Assembly: GCF_009498035.1 (NCBI RefSeq)
Contig: NZ_CP034550.1
Coordinates: 6,572,001-6,636,000, forward strand
DNA: 64,000 nucleotides
Source: Saccharothrix syringae
Lineage (GTDB): Bacteria > Actinomycetota > Actinomycetes > Mycobacteriales > Pseudonocardiaceae
Direction of reading: 5' to 3'
Shown here: positions 1 through 9,193 of the stretch, piece after piece
Layout: the number at the start of each line of letters is the position of its first letter
Position numbering within the stretch: the first letter of the stretch is position 1
Notes under the pieces: model-generated
Told to the model about the DNA's origin: nothing
The model's database searches: none
Seen by the model: only the letters and a program-made list of their open reading frames with translations
Made by a program: the position numbers and the translations under genes

Positions 1-637
1 AGGGGCCGAGCACGACGCTGATCTGCGGCACGACGCCCGAGGCGGCGACGATGCGGCGGAAGATGCCCCCGTAGCCGTGCAGGGACATCACCCCCTCCTG
101 GATGCGGGCGCCGCCGCTGTCGTTGAGGGAGATGATCGGGGACCCGGTGGCGAGGGCCAGGTCCATCACCTTGTGGATCTTGGCCGCGTGCGCCTCGCCG
201 AGCGAGCCGCCGAAGACGGTGAAGTCCTGGGCGTAGACGAACACCCGGCGGCCGTCGACCGTGCCGCTGCCCGCGACCACGCCGTCGGTGTGCGGCCGGC
301 CCGACAGGCGCATGCCGGTGCCCAGGTGGCGCCGGTACAGGTCGACCTCCACGAACGAGCCCTCGTCGAGCAGCAGGTCCAGGCGTTCGCGGGCGGTGCG
401 CTTGCCCAGGGCGTGCTGGCGGCGCACGCCCTCCGGCCGGCCGGCCACGATGCCCGCGCGCAGCCTGGCGTGCTCCTCGCGCACCGAGTCCATCGTGCGC
501 GGCGAGGCGGCGCCGGCCGCGGTCGCCCCGCCGTTGCCGTTGGCCCCGCCGTTGCCGTTGGCCGGGCGGGGCACCTCCACCGGCACGAAGTCCACCTCGG
601 CACCGCCCCGGCCCGCGCCGGCGGTCCGCCCCGTCAT
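1..637 (-). CDS. Acyl-CoA carboxylase, carboxyltransferase beta subunit (partial, 3' end beyond window)
   Basis: About 212 N-terminal residues of the biotin-dependent carboxyltransferase that moves CO2 from carboxybiotin to acetyl- or propionyl-CoA, making malonyl- or methylmalonyl-CoA. After a low-complexity Asn/Gly/Ala leader (residues ~27-42) come family segments ALGKRTARERLDLLLD, VYAQDFTVFGGSLGEAHA and the oxyanion-type stretch ISLNDSGGARIQEGV. The start chosen is the ATG at 637-635; it lies just beyond the flavin reductase stop, so the two are probably cotranscribed. Its place downstream of an acyltransferase gene suggests dedicated supply of a malonyl-type extender or acyl donor. Family certain; CoA substrate not decidable from this part. 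Confidence 0.93.
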   Translation of the reverse strand, partial: MTGRTAGAGRGGAEVDFVPVEVPRPANGNGGANGNGGATAAGAASPRTMDSVREEHARLRAGIVAGRPEGVRRQHALGKRTARERLDLLLDEGSFVEVDLYRRHLGTGMRLSGRPHTDGVVAGSGTVDGRRVFVYAQDFTVFGGSLGEAHAAKIHKVMDLALATGSPIISLNDSGGARIQEGVMSLHGYGGIFRRIVAASGVVPQISVVLGP

Positions 638-668
638 CGCGCCACCACCCCGTCGGCCGCTCCGGTCG

Positions 669-1220
669 TCATGCGCGCGCACCTCCCGTGACCGGGGCCA
701 CCCGGCGGTAGCCGCCGCCGAAGAACAGCAGCGGCCCCGCGCCGGGCGCGGCGCCGGCGGCCAGCACCTCGCCGACGAAGATGGTGTGGTCGCCGCCCTC
801 GTGGGCGTGGGTGAGCCGGCACTCCAGCCACGCCGACGCGCCACCCAGCAGCGGGGCGCCGGTGTGCGGGCCGGGCCGCCAGTCGACGCCGGTGAACTGG
901 CCGGGGCCCCGCGGGCGCCGCCGGTCGGCGAAGTACCGGGCCGTCGACTCCTGGTCGGCGCCGAGGATGGACACCGCGAAGTGCCCGGCCCCGGTGATCG
1001 CCGAGTGCATGACGGCGGTGCGCGCCACGCAGCACATCACCAGCGGCGGGTCCAGCGACACCGAGCTGAAGGCGTTCGCCGTCATGCCGTGGGCGAACTC
1101 GCCGCCGGTGGTCAGCACGGTGATCCCGGTGGCGAACTCGCGCATCACCTCCCGCAGGCCCGGTGCGTGCCGGGTCGCCACGGGGGTCTCGCCGCGCGGC
1201 GCGGAACCGTTCTCGGTCAC
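669..1220 (-). CDS. Flavin reductase (HpaC/SgcE6-type)
   Basis: A 183-residue FMN-binding split-barrel flavin reductase that gives reduced flavin to a two-component monooxygenase or halogenase. The family core is visible in FATGITVLTT near residue 29, HGMTANAFSSVSLDPPLVM near residue 44, and the C-terminal GDHTIFVGEV segment. Such genes recur in enediyne clusters (SgcE6 of C-1027 is the studied case). No oxygenase partner lies in this window, so the partner is probably encoded to the left. It is 15 bases downstream of the acyltransferase gene in the same leftward operon. Confidence 0.9.
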   Translation of the reverse strand: MTENGSAPRGETPVATRHAPGLREVMREFATGITVLTTGGEFAHGMTANAFSSVSLDPPLVMCCVARTAVMHSAITGAGHFAVSILGADQESTARYFADRRRPRGPGQFTGVDWRPGPHTGAPLLGGASAWLECRLTHAHEGGDHTIFVGEVLAAGAAPGAGPLLFFGGGYRRVAPVTGGARA

Positions 1221-1235
1221 GATGCCCTCCTCGGG

Positions 1236-2570
1236 TCACCCGGCGGCGCTCGGGCGCACCGCCGGTCGGCAGCAGCTCTCGACCACGCGCTCCAGCCCGT
1301 CGTCGGCACGCGGCAGCCGGGTCCGCACCCGGCTCCACACCCGGCCCGCGAACAGGGCCGCGCCGTCGACGGGCGCGCCGAGCGCGAACGCGGCGGCGAC
1401 GGCGGTGAGCAGCGGGACCGACGACGGGCCGTCGGTCTCGGTGGCCAGCGCCCTGGCCGCGGGGTCGATCTCGGCGACCAGGTCGGTGAGCGCGCGCCCC
1501 GGGCCCGCTTCGAGCACCAGGTCCGCGCCGGCGATCGCGCGGGCGGCGGCCTGGTGGAACCGGACCGGCGCGAGGACCTGGTCCCGCAGCAGGCCGCGCA
1601 CGTCGGCGGCGCCCCCCACGGGGCGGGCGGTCACGGTGGAGACGACCTCCCGGGTCACCGGTGCGAACGCGACGCCGGCCAGCACCTCGGCCATGGCGTC
1701 GGCGGCGGCCCGCACGCGCGGCGTGTGGAAGGCGTGCGGCGCGTTCAGCCGGAACGCCGGCACGCCGTCGTCCAGCGCGGCGGCGCACACCCGGTCCAGG
1801 GCGTCGGCGGGGCCGGACAGCACGACCTGGTGCGGGCTGTGGAAGCCCGCGACCACCACGTCCCGCTCACCGCGGGCCAGGGCGGTCGCCCGCTCGGCCC
1901 CGGTGAGCAGGACGGCCATGCCGCCCGCGCCGTCGCCCGCGTCGTCCATCGCCCGGTCGCGGGCCGCGGCCAGCGCGAGCACCCGCTCGTCGTCCACCGC
2001 GCCGGCCCACGCGAACGCGGTGAACTCGCCCAGGCTGTGCCCGACCGCCACCTCCGCCCGCACGCCCAGGGACTCCAGCGCCCGCGCGGTCGCCAGCGAG
2101 GTGGCCACCACGCGGGCCTGGCCGTCCCGCCCGCCGGCGGCGCGCAGCACGTCGGCCGCCGCCGGGAAGCGGCCGACCGCGCCCGCGGACCCGCCGCGCG
2201 GGCCCCGCGCCGGGAACAGCAGGGCGATGCGCGGCGGCGTGGCGCGCCGGCCGAGGAACAGCCCCTCCTCCGGCCGGAACGCGTCGGTCTCCCCCGCGTC
2301 GACCAGCTCGGCGAGCCGGCGGAGCCGGGCACGGGCCTCCGCCGCCGTGGCGGCGACGACGGCCGCGCGGACCGGGTGGCCGGACAGCTCGGCGGCGAGC
2401 GAGCCGGCCAGGTCGGCCAGGCGGGCGCGGCCGGCGCCGGCGAGCAGCTCGGCCGGCCCGGTCAGCGCCGGGCGGAGCGACCCGTGGTCGGGCGCGTCGA
2501 CCAGCAGCACCTCGGCGTCGGGCAGGTCGGTCGCGCCGGGCCGGTCCGCCGCCCTGGTCCGGGCGCTCAT
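1236..2570 (-). CDS. Free-standing PKS-type acyltransferase with KS-AT linker
   Basis: A 444-residue protein that looks like an AT domain excised from a modular PKS. Residues 1-~105 match a KS-to-AT linker. The AT follows, with nucleophile motif VGHSLGEF (Ser179) and a HAFH substrate motif, the type associated with malonyl-CoA rather than methylmalonyl-CoA (YASH). The first AT motif, normally FPGQGSQ, is degenerate here (LFPARGPRG near residue 119), losing the usual Gln. The start ATG at 2570 overlaps the upstream UnbU-like stop by 4 bases. Likely role: loading a malonyl-type unit onto a carrier protein or small substrate, perhaps using CoA made by the neighbouring carboxylase (inference). 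Confidence 0.85.
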   Translation of the reverse strand: MSARTRAADRPGATDLPDAEVLLVDAPDHGSLRPALTGPAELLAGAGRARLADLAGSLAAELSGHPVRAAVVAATAAEARARLRRLAELVDAGETDAFRPEEGLFLGRRATPPRIALLFPARGPRGGSAGAVGRFPAAADVLRAAGGRDGQARVVATSLATARALESLGVRAEVAVGHSLGEFTAFAWAGAVDDERVLALAAARDRAMDDAGDGAGGMAVLLTGAERATALARGERDVVVAGFHSPHQVVLSGPADALDRVCAAALDDGVPAFRLNAPHAFHTPRVRAAADAMAEVLAGVAFAPVTREVVSTVTARPVGGAADVRGLLRDQVLAPVRFHQAAARAIAGADLVLEAGPGRALTDLVAEIDPAARALATETDGPSSVPLLTAVAAAFALGAPVDGAALFAGRVWSRVRTRLPRADDGLERVVESCCRPAVRPSAAG

Positions 2571-3607
2571 ACCCGGACCACCCCGCTGCCGCTGTGCCCG
2601 TGCCCGGTGGGCCGGGCCGGGCCGGCGCCCACCCCCGCGCCGGCCGGTTCCCGCACCTGCCGGGACTTGCCGCGCAGGTGCGCCACCCACCAGCCCAGGC
2701 CGCGGATGAGGCACACGATCGCGGTGGCGAAGAACAGGGTGTAGACGACGTTGAAGACCATGAGGGTGCCGTAGACGAACGCCACGCCGCTGCCGAACAT
2801 GAACTGGTTGAGCGGTTTGGTCGGCGTCGTGCCCGGATCGGTGATCATGTAGTTGGTGAACAGGACGAACGCGACGCCGGTCATCACGCCCAGCGCGTTG
2901 TACAGCGACACGTCCCAGATCCAGTGCCGGATGAACGCCTGGATGGCGAAGCCGCCCATCCAGCCCACGATCAGCGCGACCCGCTTGGTGAGCATGCCGT
3001 TGATCACGGTGCCCGCGGTCGCGATGATGATGGGGATCATCACGCGCCAGAAGTAGTTGGCCTCCTCGGTGAACTCGTAGGGCGGCGCGATGCTGATCCA
3101 CGAGCCGAAGAACAGCAGCGCCATGGTGATGCCGAAGTTCGACGGGTTCATGTAGTGCCGCATCCGGCCCGCGATCGGGGCCTGGAGGACGTGCTTGGCC
3201 GCCACGCCGCAGAACACGCCGAACAGCACCGGCCACAGCTGGTTGTTGGCGTAGAGCAGCATGTTCACCGCGAGCGCGGTGATGTGCGCGGGCAGCAGGA
3301 ACTCGTAGACGCCGCGGGCGCCGTTGCCGAGGAACCGGGGTGCCCGCCCGTGGGCCCAGGCGCTGACCACCTCCAGGGCGAGCTCGGTGAGGTAGCCGGT
3401 GAGCACGGCGACGAAGGGCCACAGCCACGGCTGCTCGAACCCGAGCAGGGTGTAGCCGAAGGTGTTGAAGACGCTGATGGAGATGGCGAAGTTGCGCAGC
3501 GCGACGTAGCGGGGGTCCAGCTTGGGCTTCTTCGGCGCGGGGATCGTCGGCGAGGCGGGGGGCGGTGCGCCCGCCCCCGCCCGGTCGGTGTTGGCGGTGA
3601 CGCTCAT
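2567..3607 (-). CDS. UnbU-like integral membrane protein (RnfD/NqrB-related), copy 1
   Basis: A 346-residue polytopic membrane protein with about eight hydrophobic segments between residues ~40 and 310 and a charged Pro/Gly-rich C-terminus. It resembles the RnfD/NqrB family, which carry flavin in redox-driven ion pumps; family-like stretches include HYMNPSNFGIT and NYMITDPGTTPTKP. UnbU proteins are conserved beside enediyne PKS genes, with unproven biochemical function. Its start overlaps the UnbV-like stop by 4 bases and its own stop overlaps the acyltransferase start by 4 bases, so translation of the three is probably coupled. A second copy is at 12757-13788. Confidence 0.85.
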   Translation of the reverse strand: MSVTANTDRAGAGAPPPASPTIPAPKKPKLDPRYVALRNFAISISVFNTFGYTLLGFEQPWLWPFVAVLTGYLTELALEVVSAWAHGRAPRFLGNGARGVYEFLLPAHITALAVNMLLYANNQLWPVLFGVFCGVAAKHVLQAPIAGRMRHYMNPSNFGITMALLFFGSWISIAPPYEFTEEANYFWRVMIPIIIATAGTVINGMLTKRVALIVGWMGGFAIQAFIRHWIWDVSLYNALGVMTGVAFVLFTNYMITDPGTTPTKPLNQFMFGSGVAFVYGTLMVFNVVYTLFFATAIVCLIRGLGWWVAHLRGKSRQVREPAGAGVGAGPARPTGHGHSGSGVVRV

Positions 3608-5586
3608 CGGCCCGGAACCTCCTGTGCGGTGTCGGTCAGGACGAGGGTGCGGTCACCCTGGTCGAGCTGCGTGGTCTGCTCGTGCAGGGCGCCGTCGAGG
3701 TCGCGCCAGCAGAGCTTCGCGGTCACCGGCCCGGTGTAGTCGCCGAAGCCGAAGTGGACGTCGAAGCTGCGCTTGCCGCCGTGGCCACTGCCGCCGTCGA
3801 GCTGGGAGACCTGCTTGCGGCCGTCGGGCGTGGAGACCTCGACGGTGGCGCCGTAGACCGGCGTGCCCGGACCGGACAGGCCCGTCTCGGGGCCCTCCAC
3901 CGGCCGGTACAGGTGCAGCGTCAGGTAACCGCCGCGGTCGGGCGCCTCGTTGGCGTAGAACGAGGGCGGACCCCACTGCCGGGCGATGGCGAGGTCGAGC
4001 GCGCCGGTGCGGTTGGTGTCGCCGATGGCGATGCCGCGGCTGGGGTGGTGCACGCCCAGGCCCACCTCGCCGGTGATGTTGACGAAGGTGTCGTGGTGGC
4101 GGCCCCGGGCGAAGAACGCGGGCGCCTCGTGGCCGGAGATGTCGTCGCCGGGCTGCATGTTGGGCCACATGGCCGGGTTGGACACCAGCATGTCGTTGGA
4201 CATCGCCAGCTCCTGGAGCCAGGGCCAGCGGTCGATGTCGCCCTTGACGAAGCCCGTGGTCTGGACGACGTCGAGGTTGCCGGTGTTGGCGAAGTCGGCC
4301 ATCTTGACGTCCCAGCCCCAGCCGGACCAGGCGGTGTTGAACTCCTGGGCGCGTTGGGTGAAGTCGGCCACGCCGCGGCTCATCGCCTCACCCATGCGAT
4401 GCGGGCTGTCCGCGTCGTTGATCCACAGGAAGTGGCTCTCCTCCAGGCCCCAGGCGGTGCTGATGTTGCTGACGGCCATGTCGAAGCTGCCGTTGCGGTC
4501 CACGTCGCCGAAGTCGACGCCCATGCCCTTGAACGAGTCGTTGCCGACGACGAAGGACTTGGGCGTGGTCGGGGTGCGCTCGCCCTTGACGACGGAGAAC
4601 TTGATCGCGTCCTCGGTGGAGGTGTTGTGCAGCATGAAGTCGTGGCCGAAGTCGTTGGCGATGTAGACCTCGGGCCGCCCGTCGCCGGTCATGTCGGCGT
4701 TGCTCAGGCCCAGGGTCCAGCCGTTCGCGGCCAGGTAGGGGATGGCGTCGGTCTCCGTCGAGTAGCTCGCCGTGGGCTCGTCGCCCGCGGTGCCGGCCTC
4801 CCAGCGCAGCACGTGGCTGCCGCCGCCGTTGAGGGCGCGCGAGAGGGAGTCGTTCATCTCCACGTTGTTCTGGCCCTGCGGGTCGAGCACGTCGGAGTCG
4901 GGGAAGTAGTTGCCGATGATGATGTCCGGCCGGCCGTTGCCCGCGAGGTCGCCGACGGTGACGGCGTTGGTGTGCCACTTGGGGCCGTGGTAGTCGCCGT
5001 CCACGGTCACCTGGGGCACCAGCTCCTGCGGCCGGTAGGAGTCGGGGGCGACCTCCCGGGCGCCGGCCTTGGCCAGGAACAGGACGGGGGTGCGGCCCCA
5101 GTAGGTGATCAGCAGGTCCGTGCGGCCGTCCACGTTGTAGTCGCCGGGCGTGCAGCCGGTGGGCGCCATCGCGCGTCCCATGGGCAGCGGCGCGGGGTCG
5201 AGCAGGAACGGGTCGAACCGGTCCTCCTGCGGCGCGTTGGGCGCGTAGGTGACGATCACCTCGTCGGTGCGCGGGTCGACGATGCACAGCGAGGTGGGCC
5301 GGCCGCTGCCGGTGAGGTCGTTGAGGGCGATGCCCGCGCCGACCGAGGACACCCAGCTGCGGATGCGGAAGTAGGCCGGGTTGACCTCGCGGATGTTCTT
5401 CATCTCGCGGTCCTCGTAGCCCGGGGGCAGCGCGATGGGCAGCTCCCGGAACTTGTACTGCGCGGCGATCTCGTCGCCGCCGGGCACCGCGACCGCGTTC
5501 TGCGACACCGTGAACAGCAGGGCGGCGACGAGGACCGCCACCACCCCCGGCACAAGCCTGCGCGTTCGTCCTGCGAATTCAGCCAT
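3604..5586 (-). CDS. UnbV-like exported FG-GAP/ASPIC protein, copy 1
   Basis: A 660-residue protein starting with an uncleaved-anchor or signal-type segment (residues ~9-33), then at least seven FG-GAP/VCBS-like blades, for example PGDYNVDGRTDLLI, VGDLAGNGRPDIII, NADMTGDGRPEVYI and FGDVDRNGSFDMAV. It ends with an ASPIC/UnbV domain (DGGSGHGGKRSFDVHFG). The fold predicts an extracytoplasmic Ca-binding beta-propeller. UnbV is one of the conserved genes of enediyne cassettes (UnbL-UnbV-UnbU-PKSE-TEBC); its job is not known. It is the first gene of the leftward operon, and the 347 bases upstream hold the promoter and the terminator of the next operon. A paralogue is at 10784-12751. Confidence 0.88.
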   Translation of the reverse strand: MAEFAGRTRRLVPGVVAVLVAALLFTVSQNAVAVPGGDEIAAQYKFRELPIALPPGYEDREMKNIREVNPAYFRIRSWVSSVGAGIALNDLTGSGRPTSLCIVDPRTDEVIVTYAPNAPQEDRFDPFLLDPAPLPMGRAMAPTGCTPGDYNVDGRTDLLITYWGRTPVLFLAKAGAREVAPDSYRPQELVPQVTVDGDYHGPKWHTNAVTVGDLAGNGRPDIIIGNYFPDSDVLDPQGQNNVEMNDSLSRALNGGGSHVLRWEAGTAGDEPTASYSTETDAIPYLAANGWTLGLSNADMTGDGRPEVYIANDFGHDFMLHNTSTEDAIKFSVVKGERTPTTPKSFVVGNDSFKGMGVDFGDVDRNGSFDMAVSNISTAWGLEESHFLWINDADSPHRMGEAMSRGVADFTQRAQEFNTAWSGWGWDVKMADFANTGNLDVVQTTGFVKGDIDRWPWLQELAMSNDMLVSNPAMWPNMQPGDDISGHEAPAFFARGRHHDTFVNITGEVGLGVHHPSRGIAIGDTNRTGALDLAIARQWGPPSFYANEAPDRGGYLTLHLYRPVEGPETGLSGPGTPVYGATVEVSTPDGRKQVSQLDGGSGHGGKRSFDVHFGFGDYTGPVTAKLCWRDLDGALHEQTTQLDQGDRTLVLTDTAQEVPGR

Positions 5587-5879
5587 GATCTCCCCGCCGA
5601 CCGCCGTCGGGATCTTCTCCCGCGAGGCTCACTGGATTGGTAGCGACAAATGGTGTGCCGCGGTCACCGGGCCCGGTGTGTTCCCGTTCGGGCGTCGACC
5701 CGGGTCGACGGCGTGCACAGCCGGTCAACTCGGGAACCAGTATGGGAGTGGCCGTCGGCACGCCACTTCTCCCGACTTGCCGGAAAGGGGGTGGTCGGCC
5801 GGTCGGGAATTCGCTGGCGGGTCGGGCGGAAAGTCACCGGGGTTCGCGCATTCCGGTCGTCGCCGGGAAATCGGCGTCA

Positions 5880-5923
5880 CGACGAAGGGGCGGGACCTCG
5901 TCGGAGGTCCCGCCCCTTCGTCG
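5880..5923 (-). terminator. Perfect 20-bp hairpin terminator after the SDR gene
   Basis: Bases 5880-5899 are exactly complementary to 5904-5923, giving a 20-bp GC-rich stem with a 4-base loop. It begins 11 bases beyond the SDR stop (5934) and lacks a T tract, as is usual for actinomycete terminators. It separates the hydratase-ligase-DUF899-SDR operon from the UnbV promoter region downstream. Confidence 0.88.
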
Positions 5924-5933
5924 CGGCGGCGGA

Positions 5934-6680
5934 TCAGGACAGGGCGTGCAGCCCGGTGCCGTTGAGCACGTAGGCGGGCGCAACGTCGACCGCGTCGGCC
6001 TGCACGAGGTCCACCACGGCCTTGCCGGTGATCTCCGGGGTGAGCAGCGGCGCGTGGTGGCGCAGGAAGTCGTCCACCTCCAGGCCCGCCCGGGCGGCGT
6101 ACGCCTCGACCGCGGGCCGGCCGACGCCGGTCGACGGGGCGAACCGGGGCAGCACGGAGGTGAAGGTGATGTCCAGGCCGGCGGCGCGGGACTCGCCCTG
6201 GGCGTAGGCGGTGATGTAGCGCTGGGTGGCCTTGGCGCCGGCGTAGCCGCCGCTCAGGGGCGACCCGTCGGCGTTGAGGGCGGCGCCGCTGCTGAACACG
6301 ACCACCCGGCTGCCCGGGCGCAGCGGCGTGAGCAGCACCTCGCGCAGCCAGTGGAACGCGATGCGCACGTCGCTCTCCCAGTTGGCGGAGAACGTCTCCC
6401 ACGTCTGCTGCTGGAGGGGGCGCATGTGCGGGACGGAGCCCGCCACCACGACGATCACCTCCGGGGAGTGGCGGTCGAGGAGGTCGGCGGCGACCCTCGG
6501 GTCGCCCGCGTCGGCGATCTCGGTGCGCACGGAGCCCACGCCTGCGTCGGGGAACTCCGCCGGGGTCCGCGACACCGCGACCACCGGCGCTCCCGCCTGG
6601 GCCAGCGCGGTGGCGATGCCGTGACCCAGGCCGCGGCTCGCGCCGACGACGATCGCCGTCCTGCCGGACAGGTCGCTCAT
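5934..6680 (-). CDS. Short-chain dehydrogenase/reductase
   Basis: A 248-residue classical SDR: NAD(P)-binding GASRGLGHG near residue 12, catalytic Ser in VVFSSGAAL and the YxxxK pair in GGYAGAK. It should oxidise or reduce an alcohol/ketone; the substrate is unknown. Two adjacent ATG codons (6683 and 6680) follow a GGAGG; the second gives the better 7-base spacing. It is the last gene of the leftward operon with the CoA ligase and hydratase, and is followed at once by a strong hairpin, so its reaction may belong to the same aryl side chain or to the core metabolite. Confidence 0.9.
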   Translation of the reverse strand: MSDLSGRTAIVVGASRGLGHGIATALAQAGAPVVAVSRTPAEFPDAGVGSVRTEIADAGDPRVAADLLDRHSPEVIVVVAGSVPHMRPLQQQTWETFSANWESDVRIAFHWLREVLLTPLRPGSRVVVFSSGAALNADGSPLSGGYAGAKATQRYITAYAQGESRAAGLDITFTSVLPRFAPSTGVGRPAVEAYAARAGLEVDDFLRHHAPLLTPEITGKAVVDLVQADAVDVAPAYVLNGTGLHALS

Positions 6681-6803
6681 CATGTGTCCTCCAGCTCGTG
6701 GTGTTGCCGGTTCACGTGCCCGTCCGCCCGGGTCGGGCACCCCGGCGCGGGGGCAGGCGCCGGGGTGCCCGGGCAGCCCTCGGGGCCGCCGACCGGGGGT
6801 CGG

Positions 6804-7496
6804 TCACGACTGGTACCTGGTGCCGTTCCACCAGTTCTCACCCGGACCGGTCGCGCCCTCGACGTCGTAGCGGTCCTTGAAGCGCCACCAGTCCCAGGGG
6901 TGCTCCAACTGGTCCTCCTGGCGGCCGAGGTGCGTGATGTCCAGGTAGTTGTAGAAGTTCTTGAAGATGTCACCGCCCCGGTCGAAGATCGAGTAGGTGA
7001 AGTACACGTCGTCGCCCTCGCGGTAGAAGGCGCTGACGCCGGGCGACTCCCCCTGATCGGTGGTGACCTCGTAGTCGTAGTTGAAGTCGCTGCCGTAGGA
7101 CGAGTACCACGGCATGGTCCAGCCCATCCTGGCCTTGAACGCCTGGAAGTCGGCCAGCGGCGCGCGGGAGACCATGGCGAAGGTGGTGTCCCTGGCCCAC
7201 ATGTGCGCCAGCTCGCCCACGCTGTCGGCCTGCATCGAGCACCCGATGCAGCCCTCCTCGGCGCCCGGGCTGTACATGTAGTGCCGGATGACGAGCTGCC
7301 GGCGGCCCTCGAACAGGTCGGGCAGCGTGAGGGTGCCCTGCGGCCCCTCGAAGAGGTACTCCTTCTCGACCTTCACCATCGGCAGGGCGCGCCGCTCGGC
7401 CGCGATCATGTCACGCGCCTTGGTGACTTCCTTCTCTTTCTCCAAAAGGGCTTTGCGGGCTTCCAGCCACTCCGCCCTGGAAACGACTCGGTTCAT
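6804..7496 (-). CDS. DUF899 thioredoxin-fold protein
   Basis: A 230-residue protein of the DUF899 family, a thioredoxin-like fold of unknown chemistry. Family features include the N-terminal SRAEWLEARKALLEKEKE helix, the EKEYLFEGPQG strand, a GCIGCSMQADSVGEL segment with a CxxC-like pair and the aromatic C-terminal HPWDWWRFKDRY stretch. The ATG at 7496 follows GGAGGAG. A spacer of 158 bases separates it from the CoA ligase stop and 123 bases separate it from the SDR. Proteins of this family are often found near antibiotic genes; a redox role is a guess. Confidence 0.88.
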   Translation of the reverse strand: MNRVVSRAEWLEARKALLEKEKEVTKARDMIAAERRALPMVKVEKEYLFEGPQGTLTLPDLFEGRRQLVIRHYMYSPGAEEGCIGCSMQADSVGELAHMWARDTTFAMVSRAPLADFQAFKARMGWTMPWYSSYGSDFNYDYEVTTDQGESPGVSAFYREGDDVYFTYSIFDRGGDIFKNFYNYLDITHLGRQEDQLEHPWDWWRFKDRYDVEGATGPGENWWNGTRYQS

Positions 7497-7654
7497 CGGA
7501 TCTCCTCCTGGGTGCCGACGCGGTCGGCTCCGCCGATACCCGGAACATCGCCTGTGGACCCGGCTTTTCGAGGGCCGGCTTCCCGCCTTCCAGATTCCCC
7601 GCGCGCCGGGGTCCCCGCTTCTCCGAGGTTGGCCTCCCGCCCGGGAACGGGGGT

Positions 7655-9193
7655 TCAGGCGGCGGGGCGTTCTTTCAGGGTGCGGCGTTCGACCTTGCCG
7701 ACCGGGGTGCGCGGGATGCGGTCGACGAATTCGATCCGCCGGATCTTCTGGTAGGGCGCGACGCGGCCGGCGACGAACGCCATCAGCTCCTCGGGGGTGA
7801 CGGGCTCGCGGGCCACGACGAAGCCCTTGGGCACCTCGCCGGCCTCCTCGTCGGGCACGCCGACCACGGCGGCGTCGGCGACCTTGGGGTGGGACAGGAG
7901 CACGGCCTCCAGCTCGACCGGCGACACCTGCTGGCCGTTGTACTTGATCAGCTCTTTGATGCGGTCGACGAGGAACAGCTCGCCGTCGTCGTCGACGTGG
8001 CCCAGGTCGCCGGTGCGCAGGAACCCGTCGGGTTCCAGCACCGCCCGGGTGGCCTCCTCGGCGCCGAGGTAGCCCTTCATCACCTGGGGTCCCCGGATCA
8101 GCACCTCGCCGTCGCGGTGGGGCCCCAGTTCCTCGCGGGTGTCGACGTCGACGACCTTGCACTCGACGCCGGGCGCGGGGCGGCCGACCGAGGCGGGCAC
8201 GGCCGGCACCCGGTCCTGCATGAACGAGACCATGGACTCGGTGAGGCCGTAGCCCTGGGCGATGTCGCAGCCCACGCGCCGCCGGACCAGCTCGGCGATG
8301 GCCGGGTCGAGCGCGGCGCCGCCGGAGACGATCGAGCGCAGCGAGGACAGGTCGTAGCGGTCGACCAGCGGGCTGCGGGCCAGCAGGACCGCCATCGTGG
8401 GCACGATGTAGAGGTGGGTGATCCGGTGGTCCTGGATCGCCTTGAGGAACGCCTCGGGGTCGAAGCGCCGCATGGTGACCATGGTCGAGCCCTGGACGAG
8501 GCCGGCGTTCATCATCATGGTCAGCCCGAAGGCGTGGTGGAACGGCGGCACGGCCAGCACCCGGGCGCCCTCGCCGTGGGGGGCGACGAGGCTGGTCAGG
8601 AGCGCCTTGGCGATCATGTTGCGGTGGGTGAGCACGACGGCCTTGGGGTGGCCGGTGCTGCCGCTGGAGTGCAGCAGGGCGGCGGTGTCCTCGGCGGGGT
8701 CGACCTCCGGTTCGGGCAGCGGGCCGTCGACCGCCAGCGCGGCGAACGGGGTCGCGCCGGCGGCCTCGCCGAGCACGAGGACCTCCTCGACCGGGGTGCG
8801 GCGGGCCAGCTCCAGCGCCTTGTCCACCTCGGCGGGCACGGTCACCACCAGTCGCGCGCCGGCCTCGGTGAGGCGACCGGCGAGGTCGTCGGCGGTGTCG
8901 AGCGGGTTGAGCACGACCACGGCGCCGCCGGCCGCGACGGCCGCGTGCACCACGACCGGGTAGTCGGGCACGTTGGGCGCGAGCACGGCGAGCACGTCGC
9001 CCTTGCCGAAGCCGCGGGCGCTCAGCCCGGCGGCGGCGCGGCGCACGGCCGTCACCAGTTCGGCGTAGGTGTGACCGCCGCCGTGGTCGACGTCGACGAT
9101 CGCGACCGCGTCGCCGTGCCGCCGGGCCCGTTCCAGCACGAAGGCGGTCAGCGTGGTGTCGGGGATCTCGACGGGCGGGCCGGTGACGATCAC
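7655..9193 (-). CDS. 4-coumarate-CoA ligase-like acyl-CoA synthetase
   Basis: A 512-residue ANL-superfamily adenylating enzyme that activates a carboxylate as acyl-AMP and then as CoA thioester. Visible motifs: P-loop-like HSSGSTGHPKAVVLTH (~residue 175), GYGLTES (~310), TGDLGHVDDDG, hinge DRIKELIKYNGQQVSP and catalytic Lys in PRTPVGKVERR near the C-terminus. The GTG start (9193) overlaps the hydratase stop as GTGA, so the two are translationally coupled. Paired with a hydroxycinnamoyl-CoA hydratase-lyase-like gene, the likely substrate is a cinnamic-type or other aryl acid (inference). Confidence 0.9.
   Translation of the reverse strand: MIVTGPPVEIPDTTLTAFVLERARRHGDAVAIVDVDHGGGHTYAELVTAVRRAAAGLSARGFGKGDVLAVLAPNVPDYPVVVHAAVAAGGAVVVLNPLDTADDLAGRLTEAGARLVVTVPAEVDKALELARRTPVEEVLVLGEAAGATPFAALAVDGPLPEPEVDPAEDTAALLHSSGSTGHPKAVVLTHRNMIAKALLTSLVAPHGEGARVLAVPPFHHAFGLTMMMNAGLVQGSTMVTMRRFDPEAFLKAIQDHRITHLYIVPTMAVLLARSPLVDRYDLSSLRSIVSGGAALDPAIAELVRRRVGCDIAQGYGLTESMVSFMQDRVPAVPASVGRPAPGVECKVVDVDTREELGPHRDGEVLIRGPQVMKGYLGAEEATRAVLEPDGFLRTGDLGHVDDDGELFLVDRIKELIKYNGQQVSPVELEAVLLSHPKVADAAVVGVPDEEAGEVPKGFVVAREPVTPEELMAFVAGRVAPYQKIRRIEFVDRIPRTPVGKVERRTLKERPAA

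Noticed and set aside
261-2744. 827-codon rightward open frame
   Set aside because: It is the antisense shadow of the carboxylase, flavin reductase and acyltransferase genes; Arg/Gly/Pro-rich, no motifs.
6804-8162. 452-codon frame including the DUF899 gene
   Set aside because: Only the part from ATG 7496 matches DUF899; the rest is antisense-like sequence within the CoA ligase.
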